From NCBI GenBank assembly GCA_900552385.1, contig URZI01000005.1, positions 65,808-129,807 on the forward strand: a DNA stretch of 64,000 bases, written 5' to 3'. The DNA comes from an uncultured Collinsella sp. Lineage in GTDB: Bacteria > Actinomycetota > Coriobacteriia > Coriobacteriales > Coriobacteriaceae. The position numbers were made by a program, and so were the translations under genes. Under the pieces are notes generated by a model. It was not told the DNA's origin. It ran no database searches and saw only the letters and a list, made by a program, of their open reading frames with translations. Within the stretch, counting starts at the first letter, position 1; each line of letters opens with the position of its first letter. This document shows, piece by piece, positions 57,837 through 64,000 of the stretch.

Positions 57837-58622
57837 TTACTCATCCTCTCCGATGAAGGCGTCTGCGGAAGCGTGGGCGGCGAGCTCGGTGTCCCTCTCG
57901 GCACGCTGGTAGAACGCGATCGCGAGGGCAACGCCGACGATGGCGGCGCCGATGATGGGCACGTTCAGGAAGGCCGAGAGGAAGAAGCCGACGAGCAGGT
58001 ACTGGAAGTACTTGCCGGTGGGCATGTAGCGGAGCAGCATGGCGATACCGATGGCCGGGAGCATCTTGCCGGCGAGGGTGAGGCCGGAGAGGAACCACTG
58101 AGGCATGACCTCGAGGAGCCAGTTGACGGCGGGCTGGCCGAGCGTCACGGAGACAAAGACGGGCAGGGCGGCGCACAGGCCGAAGAGCACGGGGCAGACC
58201 CACAGGATGGCGTTCATCTGCTTGAACTTGCCCTCGTCGCAGAACTTCTGGGACTTCTCGACGACGAAGCCGTTGAGGATCTTGACGATGACGTCGAGCT
58301 GGATGCCGAGCATGCCGACCGGCAGGCCGATGGCGAGGCCCGTGTCGGAGCCCAGGGTCACGCCGTAGGCGGTGGCGATGATGGCCATCGTGCCGTAGTC
58401 GGGAATCGACGAGCCGCCGAAGCCCGCGACGCCGAGCTGCATGAGCTGGATGGTGCCGCCGATGACGAGGCCGGTCTGCCAGTCGCCCATGACGACGCCG
58501 GTGATAAGGCCCCAGAAGACGGCATAGTTGACGAAGATCATCGGGATGCCGTAGTAGTCCACGTGCTTGATGAAGGCCAGCAGGGTCAAAAGGACGACCT
58601 GCAGGATAGTGAAGTTGACCAT
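57837..58622 (-). CDS. PTS mannose-family IIC component
   Basis: A 261-residue polytopic protein with IIC motifs VMGDWQTGLVIGGTIQLMQLG and GSSIPDYGTMAIIATAYGV. It forms the sugar path with IID. The start follows GGAGGGATC. It lies in the tight order IIB-IIC-IID-IIA of the operon. Confidence 0.93.
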   Translation of the reverse strand: MVNFTILQVVLLTLLAFIKHVDYYGIPMIFVNYAVFWGLITGVVMGDWQTGLVIGGTIQLMQLGVAGFGGSSIPDYGTMAIIATAYGVTLGSDTGLAIGLPVGMLGIQLDVIVKILNGFVVEKSQKFCDEGKFKQMNAILWVCPVLFGLCAALPVFVSVTLGQPAVNWLLEVMPQWFLSGLTLAGKMLPAIGIAMLLRYMPTGKYFQYLLVGFFLSAFLNVPIIGAAIVGVALAIAFYQRAERDTELAAHASADAFIGEDE

Positions 58623-58631
58623 GATCCCTCC

Positions 58632-59105
58632 TTAGATGAGGTCGGCGACGGAGACGGGCTTGTCGGCGGGCACGAACTGTGCCGTCACCTTGACGCCGCG
58701 GGCGATGAGCGCCTTGTAGCTCTGGACGTTCTCGGCGGAGGCATAGGCGCGCTGGGTGAGCTGGACGCCGCCCTCCTTGACAAGAGAGCCGCCGACGATC
58801 AGCGACGGGAGCTCGATGCCCGACTCGACCAGGTGAAGGATCGTCTCGGGCTCCTTGGCGATGACAAAGACCTTCTCGCGGTCGTACTTGCCCGCCGCGA
58901 AGTTCTTGAGCGCGGTCTCCTCGGAGATGATCGAGACGGCCATGCCCGCGGGGCGCGCCATCCTCATAGTGGACTTCAGGACCTCGTCGCCGGCGACCTT
59001 GTCGTCGATGACCATGACTCGGGTCGCGCCCGACACCGGGGCCCACTGCGTCACGATGATGCCGTGAAGCAGGCGATTGTCGATTCGTGCCATAACAACA
59101 CTCAT
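58632..59105 (-). CDS. PTS mannose-family IIB component
   Basis: A 157-residue IIB protein. The phospho-histidine is His14 in RIDNRLLHGIIVTQW, and later motifs MRMARPAGM and KFAKEPE-like IAKEPETILHLVESG fit the family. It phosphorylates the incoming sugar. It is the first gene of the operon. The ATG at 59105 follows AGGAG; the longer frame lies in the leader. A LevR-like regulator gene lies just upstream on the same strand. Confidence 0.92.
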   Translation of the reverse strand: MSVVMARIDNRLLHGIIVTQWAPVSGATRVMVIDDKVAGDEVLKSTMRMARPAGMAVSIISEETALKNFAAGKYDREKVFVIAKEPETILHLVESGIELPSLIVGGSLVKEGGVQLTQRAYASAENVQSYKALIARGVKVTAQFVPADKPVSVADLI

Positions 59106-59228
59106 GTTTGCTCCTATCAAATGAAGTTTTACGTTCGGTACTGCCTCGGCGCTATCCGGATTCGCGCCGGGCAAGGGGTTATCGGATTATTGAGGACGCG
59201 CAGTCAGCTTGCGGCGGCGCGGGGAAGG

Positions 59229-61970
59229 TCACTCGTCGAGCAGGAGGTCCGAGGAGCCGAGGCGCTCTTCTCGCGCCGGGGCGGCGCTCACGCTTATGTA
59301 GTCGAAGACATATGCGATCTCGCTTACGGGAACCTCTACGCGATAGCGCGTCGAGATGCTCGAGAAGCTCTGCCTGAAGGACTCGATGAAATCGGCACGC
59401 TCCTCCTCGAAGCGGTCCTGGCCAACGTAGGTCTCAATGGGGTTTCTGGTAACAAGGCGCTCGACGAGACAGCAGAGGTGGACGTAGAGCCCAATGATGG
59501 CGTTGCTGCCGATCTTCTCGCCTGTCCTGCGCTGAAGCTCGTGCACGGCGCTCTCGATCTCGTGGAATAGCCGCTCCGGGTCGAGGATGGTGATGGAGCG
59601 GATGACGTTCTGCAGCGTCATGTTCGAGAGCAGCTTCTCGTGGAAAGAAGAGAGCTCGGAAGCGTCAAGCCACCTGCCGAACACGGCATCAACCTTAGAG
59701 GCGGACGCCGTCGACATGATGTCCTCGAGGGCGACGAAGGGGACGGAGGCGACCCCGGGGTCTCCCGTGCCGATGACGGCGCAGACGCGGTGCTCGGAGA
59801 AAACGGCGTCATTCGACCCGTTCGCGACGAGCTGCTTGAAGGGCCTCGTGAGCAGGCGCGCGCCTATGGTGCGCGGGAGGCTCTGCGAGACGAGCTGGCG
59901 TATCCTCTCCGCGGCGTCGACCCCGGACTCGGAGCAGAAGACGATGGCGTCCTCACGGTTGACGCGCTCGATCACCTTGCAGTGCGTCACGCACGCGGCG
60001 GTCGCATCGCCAAGAACCTCGGCGATGGACTTGCCGCCGAGCAGCCCGACCCCGATCTCGAGCGCAAGACCGGTAGAGACGTTGTTCACCACGCCGATAG
60101 TGGGGTCGGTAACGTTCTCGAGGGCCTTATAGGCCTCCTCCAAGGAGCCCATGTCGATGAGGAACACGACCCCGGTGCAGTAGGAATGGCGGTCGACGAG
60201 GCGCTGGAGCGGACCGACGATGTCCTTCAGCTGCTGGTCGTAGGGCATGTCGACAGCCTCGTACACATGCATGCCGAGCATACGGTTCGCCGCGTCGGCG
60301 ATGCTCGTCGCCGTTGAGTAGCCGTGGGACAAGATGACGCAGAGCGTCCGAAGGGCCTTCGCATCGCGAGACTCCGATGCGACGCACAGCGTCAGAAGCG
60401 TCTTCGTGAAGTGATCGAGCGAGATTCCCAGCGCCCCTTCCACGTCTGCGGCGACCTGATCGGAGACGCTCGAGGCAAACGGTAATTCGGAGGTCACGGC
60501 ACCGAGGAGATGGGAGATTTGCTCCGCACAGGCAGACTTTCGCTTAGCCAGGCCGATGCCCGGCCACAACTGCAGGCAAATCTCCTGGGCAAGTAGAAAA
60601 GCGACCTTCCTCGAAAGCTCGATGCCATAAGAAGAGCCTGCGTCGGCAAGGACCGCGCCCACGATGCGCTCGAAGGCACGCGACCTCGAGGAGGTAACGC
60701 CGCGGCCGAAGATCAAGTGATCCTCAACGCCGCGCACAGCGGAGACAGCTTGCGAGACGAGCTCGGAGACAGAGAGCTCCCCGGCGCAGAATCGCTCATC
60801 GAGAGAGCACAGGGCATCGAGCGCCTGCTCGACCGGCCCTGTGCTCTCGGCGGCATCCAGGGACGCGTCGATCAGAACGCCATCATCGGGCTGTTGATCG
60901 ATCTGCGCGGAGGAGAGGAGCCCGCTGGGAAGAAGATACGGGCGAACGACGACGTAGTCGCCCTCGCGATTGAGGAACGCTTTGGCGCAGCAGTTCGTCA
61001 CGCAGGCGCGCAAGCCGGCGATGTTATCGGAAAAGTCCGCGTTCACGAGGCAACGGTATGCGCCGCGGCTAATCTTCACATCAGAACCGATTCGGCACCC
61101 CTCGCTGCGCAGGAAGCTCAAGATGAGATCCTCGCGCTCCTCGGGGGTCCGCTCCTTGAGTGAGGGGACGCGGGCACAGATGGGCATTTTGCTGTAGGCC
61201 GAGGAAACCTTCAGGTCATCGGCGGAAAGCGTCGTCGAAAGAACGAGGCGAGCGCGCGGCGCATCCTGGGAGGCATCGAGCCCGAGGGCCGTCGCAAGGC
61301 AGTGCTCCATCGCAGAGGGAGAGAGTGCCTCGATGCCGTTGACAAAAACCACACCCCCGCGCGATTTCGCGATCGACTCGTCAAGAAGCCCGTTGAACGA
61401 GGCGGCGTCCGGGACCCCGGCGCAGTCGATGCGCACATAGGAGGAGTCGCGGGACAGCAAGCCCTGGTTCTTGCCGTACTCGTACACAAGACGAGAAAGG
61501 AAAGACTTGCCGACACCCACGCCGCCGCTCAAGAGGATGGGCAAGCCGAACGGAGGGTACTGAACCGCAGCCTTGCACTGCTCGACAACGGAGCTGAGGC
61601 TCAGGTCAAAGCCCACGGCACGCGCGAAGTCACGGTGATCGGCGATTCCCGTCGCCTGGATGAGGTCGGCGAGCGAGGCGTACTCGCTTGCAGAGAGCTT
61701 TACCTGAAAACGCTTCTGGAACGCACGGCGATGAAAATAACGGACAGGCCTGCCCGCCACCTTAACCACAAGGCCGGCGCGAACAAGGTCGTTGAGGTAC
61801 TGGCTCGCCAGACTCCTGGAGATGATGAGCGTCTCGGCGATGTCGGAGGTGGACAGACGGGCAAGGTCGTCGAGCGAGACGGCAGAGGTGAGGGCCTCGA
61901 GATGCTCGAGAATCCTGTCCCTCATGTCGACGGGCTTCTTTGCCAAGCTGTCCTGTGCGGTCTTGTCCAT
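59229..61970 (-). CDS. LevR-like PTS-controlled regulator with degenerate AAA domain
   Basis: A 913-residue regulator built like LevR. It has an N-terminal winged helix (about 35-80, IISRSLASQYLNDLVRAG, GRPVRYFH), an AAA domain (about 125-330, Walker A SGGVGVGKS), PRD1, an EIIA-Man-like domain (LSHGYSTATS), an EIIB-like part and PRD2 at the C-terminus (LYVHLCCLVERL). The Walker B site reads GGVVFVNGIEAL, so the usual Asp-Glu is Asn-Gly, and the GAFTGA loop that contacts sigma-54 is absent. It cannot work as a normal sigma-54 activator and may act as a PTS-controlled DNA-binding switch for the operon downstream. The start follows AAGGAGG. Confidence 0.87.
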   Translation of the reverse strand: MDKTAQDSLAKKPVDMRDRILEHLEALTSAVSLDDLARLSTSDIAETLIISRSLASQYLNDLVRAGLVVKVAGRPVRYFHRRAFQKRFQVKLSASEYASLADLIQATGIADHRDFARAVGFDLSLSSVVEQCKAAVQYPPFGLPILLSGGVGVGKSFLSRLVYEYGKNQGLLSRDSSYVRIDCAGVPDAASFNGLLDESIAKSRGGVVFVNGIEALSPSAMEHCLATALGLDASQDAPRARLVLSTTLSADDLKVSSAYSKMPICARVPSLKERTPEEREDLILSFLRSEGCRIGSDVKISRGAYRCLVNADFSDNIAGLRACVTNCCAKAFLNREGDYVVVRPYLLPSGLLSSAQIDQQPDDGVLIDASLDAAESTGPVEQALDALCSLDERFCAGELSVSELVSQAVSAVRGVEDHLIFGRGVTSSRSRAFERIVGAVLADAGSSYGIELSRKVAFLLAQEICLQLWPGIGLAKRKSACAEQISHLLGAVTSELPFASSVSDQVAADVEGALGISLDHFTKTLLTLCVASESRDAKALRTLCVILSHGYSTATSIADAANRMLGMHVYEAVDMPYDQQLKDIVGPLQRLVDRHSYCTGVVFLIDMGSLEEAYKALENVTDPTIGVVNNVSTGLALEIGVGLLGGKSIAEVLGDATAACVTHCKVIERVNREDAIVFCSESGVDAAERIRQLVSQSLPRTIGARLLTRPFKQLVANGSNDAVFSEHRVCAVIGTGDPGVASVPFVALEDIMSTASASKVDAVFGRWLDASELSSFHEKLLSNMTLQNVIRSITILDPERLFHEIESAVHELQRRTGEKIGSNAIIGLYVHLCCLVERLVTRNPIETYVGQDRFEEERADFIESFRQSFSSISTRYRVEVPVSEIAYVFDYISVSAAPAREERLGSSDLLLDE

Positions 61971-62652
61971 GACTTCTTACCTCCTTGTACAAGGAGTATA
62001 AGGGGAACACAGAGAACGGAAGGGGGCGCGTGGGGGAATCAACAGCCCCGAGGAGAAGTTCACCACTTGAGGGGCAGAAAACAACGGCCATTGAACATTC
62101 AGGGCCGACGCTCAACACTTCGGCTCGACACTTCGCTTTGGAAAGGGCCCTGCACGATGGTGCAGCCCTCCATCTCGCAGCACAGGTCGCCGAAGGTCGC
62201 GAGGATGCGCTCCTTCTGTTCCGCGGGCGAGACGACTCGGTGGGCAAGGTCCTCTCAAAAGGGGTCGTCCGACGCCGCAAGACCTCGATGACCGACTACC
62301 GCCTCGAGCAAGTGGCGGATTACCTCTGTACTATCGAACTTGCCTTGGTCAAGTACGAGGCCAAGGAGGACGGTGAGACGTACAACAAGTTCTTCGGAGG
62401 TATAGGCTCTTTCAAGAGGAACTGATTCAAGCAAGCCCGCAGCAAGCGGATATAGCTGGCCTCGCGGTTTCGCAAGGAACGGCCAGCTCTCCTCTGGCGA
62501 GGAACACCGGGCGACGTGCCTCGAGCAGCGGAAGCTGAAGCGCAAGCAGCGCGGGCATTGATCGGTGCCGATATGGGCCCAGACGTGAACAGTGCTGCGT
62601 CCCCTGTTCACGGGGCGCGAAACCGCAAAGGTTGCACAGAGGTTGCAAAATC
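61971..62652. other. Intergenic region of 682 bp between regulator gene and IS
   Basis: The left end holds the promoter region of the LevR-like gene. The remainder has only short frames of doubtful meaning, for example 45 codons at 62288-62425 (MTDYRLEQVADYLCTIELAL) without a ribosome binding site, and a minus-strand frame over 62255-62611. These may be remnants. Confidence 0.4.
61981..61996 (-). promoter_or_regulatory. Palindrome covering the ribosome binding site of the LevR-like gene
   Basis: CTCCTTGTACAAGGAG is a perfect 16-bp palindrome whose second half is the AAGGAG ribosome binding site of the regulator gene. TATACT, a possible -10 element, overlaps its upstream side. It could be an operator or hide the site in a hairpin. 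Confidence 0.5.
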
Positions 62653-62787
62653 AAAACCACCCCTAAAAGGGGTGGTTTGCTCTTAGGGTATAACCCTTGG
62701 ATTTCCGGCACGCGTCTAAAGGCGCCGGCCCTCACGGGGTTCGGGCCGCACTGCAGATTGACCCGTGACGGGCCGGTCAAACCGGCG

Positions 62788-63258
62788 CTATTTACGCCCC
62801 GGCCCCCTATCGAAGGGGTCCTCGTACTCCTTGACGCTCAGCCGGTCGATCGCGATGTCGGCCTTCTCCTGCTCCCGGATGTACTTCGCGATGGTGGCCT
62901 CGTTCAGGCCGACGGTGGACACGTAGTAGCCCTCGGCCCAGAACTTCCTGTTGCCGAACTTGTACTTCATGTTCGCGTGCTTGTCGAATATCATCAGCGA
63001 GCTCTTCCCCTTCAGGTAGCCCATCACGCTCGATACGCTGTACTTCGGCGGTATCGCCAGCAGCATGTGGACGTGGTCGGGCATCAGGTGCCCCTCGATG
63101 ATCTCTATCCCCTTGTACTGGCAGAGCTTCCTGAAGATCTCCCCAAGGTCGGACCTTATTTGGTTGTAGATGACTTTGCGCCTATACTTCGGCGTGAACA
63201 CGACGTGGTACTTGCACATCCACTTCGCGTGCGACAGGCTGTAGGCCTTCTGGGCCAT
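62788..63258 (-). CDS. tnpA: IS200 family transposase TnpA (copy 2)
   Basis: A 156-residue Y1 transposase, close to copy 1, with HVH in LMPDHVHMLLAIP and the tyrosine region YYVSTVGLNEATIAKYIREQ. Start MAQKAYSLSHAKW at 63258; the longer frame extends through the leader hairpins. It is intact and ends DPFDRGPGRK. Divergence from copy 1 at scattered positions shows that the two are not a very recent duplication. Confidence 0.9.
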   Translation of the reverse strand: MAQKAYSLSHAKWMCKYHVVFTPKYRRKVIYNQIRSDLGEIFRKLCQYKGIEIIEGHLMPDHVHMLLAIPPKYSVSSVMGYLKGKSSLMIFDKHANMKYKFGNRKFWAEGYYVSTVGLNEATIAKYIREQEKADIAIDRLSVKEYEDPFDRGPGRK

Positions 63259-63288
63259 ACGCCACCACCGCCCTCTCGACTCGGATTC

Positions 63289-63311
63289 CTTGCGGCCTGA
63301 ACAATCGCAAG
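63289..63311 (-). promoter_or_regulatory. Hairpin in the tnpA leader, copy 2
   Basis: Stem CTTGCG/CGCAAG around the loop GCCTGAACAAT (plus-strand reading). It is the counterpart of 5054-5076 with changed but still paired stem bases. Confidence 0.5.
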
Positions 63312-63417
63312 TGTCCGGCGAGGGGGCGGCTTTGTAAAGCCGTTTGGCCCCACCCGCATAGCGGGTGGTTTCTGATGCGGCGCGCTGCGCGCCCCGCACA
63401 GGCTAAAGCCCGTAATA

Positions 63418-64000
63418 AGAAGCCCCCGACCTGTTTTCGCAGGTCAGAGGCTTGAAATCAACGAATATCGTTTACTCCCACTCGATGGCTTCGGTTCTAG
63501 CGTTCCGTCACTCCAGTTGCACCCAGTTTTCGGTGCCGCCTCGAGCCGAGTACCGCCAGGTGACACCATGTCGCGTTTCGTCGGCTTTGGGGACAAAAGC
63601 TGGGACAACTCTAAAAACTTTTTTCAAACTCAGGGCTTTGAGTTTTTGTTTTTGTCCCAAAGGGCGCGGCGGGACGCCTTTGCAAGCTCAATATCGCCGA
63701 AAACGCCCGTTTTGAAACTCAATCGCCCTTTTGCCCGCAAGCCGCCAGCTACAATCGCAAGTGAATCAACGCGGGCGGCTTTCATGCTGGTTGAAAAACC
63801 GCAGGTCGCAGCTCTTCGTCGTCCGCGGGTGAAGTGAGTAGTCTCAGGTGGCTTGCCCATGAGTTGGCGAGCGGGCTTTGAGATTCCGCCGACGTCTGGA
63901 AACGCTTCGAGCTCCCTTGAATTTCCGGACAGTACATGATATAAAGTAATTGGTTTTCCGTTAGGAAGGCTTCCAAGTGCCGGGGACGTTTTCCCCGGCT
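63418..64000. other. Right-end region of 583 bp without a clear gene
   Basis: After the terminator there is the word TACTCCCACTC (63473-63483), whose minus strand reads like the end of a gene (AIEWE and stop) but with another stop 11 codons upstream. Then comes an A+T-rich dyad with TTTGGGGACAAAA and TTTTTGTCCCAAAG (about 63583-63664), and a partial G+C-rich hairpin CCGGGGA/TCCCCGG at the right edge. Several short frames on both strands lack start signals. Confidence 0.45.
63420..63453 (-). terminator. Terminator hairpin next to the second IS copy
   Basis: On the minus strand AAGCCTCTGACCTG and CAGGTCGGGGGCTT pair with a small bulge around a 6-base loop. The U-run is missing at the IS junction. 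If the IS is removed, the sequence after the hairpin becomes CTGATTTTGC, which gives a better terminator. The gene it served would lie beyond 63460 but is not recognisable. Confidence 0.55.

Larger units (their letters stand above)
62653..63417 (-). mobile_element. IS200-type insertion sequence, copy 2
   Basis: About 765 bp, with the same layout as copy 1. The left flank ends AATC, and the left hairpin is CCACCCCT/AGGGGTGG. The right end has CCACCCGC/GCGGGTGG, and the end was placed by alignment with copy 1. The arms of several hairpins differ from copy 1 but still pair. The right flank AGAAGCCCCC belongs to a terminator, so the element sits inside or just beside that terminator. The right boundary is uncertain by a few bases. 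Confidence 0.8.

Noticed and set aside
59106..59228. Sigma-54 promoter sought before the PTS operon because of the LevR-like regulator
   Set aside because: No TGGCAC-N5-TTGC-like sequence is present on the minus strand. Only TTGCCC without matching spacing was seen.
63782..63976. 64-codon minus-strand frame near the right edge (MEAFLTENQLLYIMYC)
   Set aside because: No ribosome binding site or recognised family, and the region is non-coding in character.
63473..64000. 3' end of guaA at the right edge
   Set aside because: The tail reads AIEWE and stop, but another stop lies 11 codons upstream and no GMP synthase sequence precedes it. Kept only as a weak attachment-site idea.

Overview
The window looks like a chromosome segment of a gut member of the Coriobacteriia, most likely Collinsella or a close relative. 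This is inferred from the roughly 60% G+C coding sequence, the gene content (hybrid sensor kinases, a LuxR regulator beside a giant sortase-anchored protein, a second type II topoisomerase pair, PTS-Man sugar uptake) and the short palindromic repeats between genes. It was not checked against any database. I found no rRNA, tRNA or CRISPR array.

Left part (1-24 kb). A queuosine-precursor transporter carries a candidate preQ1 riboswitch in its leader, followed by release factor 3. A GntR/YtrA-type regulator and ABC ATPase stand before a permease that is broken by an IS200-type insertion and also by a frameshift. Next come a CLC chloride channel, a LOG-family hydrolase and a small K+ channel. Two related sensor systems face each other: one is a single hybrid kinase with built-in solute-binding domains, the other a separate binding lipoprotein plus hybrid kinase. 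Housekeeping genes follow (PatB/MalY aminotransferase, TrmO, a regulator joining HTH, zinc ribbon and TipAS domains, glutaredoxin). A repeat-rich kilobase holds a 230-bp MITE-like element and an orphan ribbon-helix-helix protein. A dihydrouridine synthase and an ATPase-permease fusion end the block.

Middle part (24-46.5 kb). A redox module (48-residue CXXC protein, membrane 4Fe-4S protein, TlpA-like lipoprotein) is divergent from a two-component system. Then come a LuxR regulator with a 1455-residue surface protein, a small regulator/membrane pair, a type II topoisomerase pair, an AAA ATPase behind three iterated repeats, a flavin reductase, an LPATG surface protein, and a five-gene oxidoreductase operon read from a MerR-type promoter opposite its regulator.

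Right part (46.5-64 kb). This is accessory DNA in patches of differing base composition. A very G+C-rich block encodes a lantibiotic-immunity-type ABC transporter with its own two-component system. A less G+C-rich patch holds two methyltransferases and the debris of a third. A sugar operon combines a GH172 enzyme, a ROK kinase, a complete mannose-family PTS and a LevR-like regulator whose AAA domain lacks the Walker B acidic residues and the GAFTGA loop. A second IS200-type copy sits in a terminator near the right edge. The two IS copies differ at paired positions in their hairpins, so the hairpins themselves appear to be conserved.
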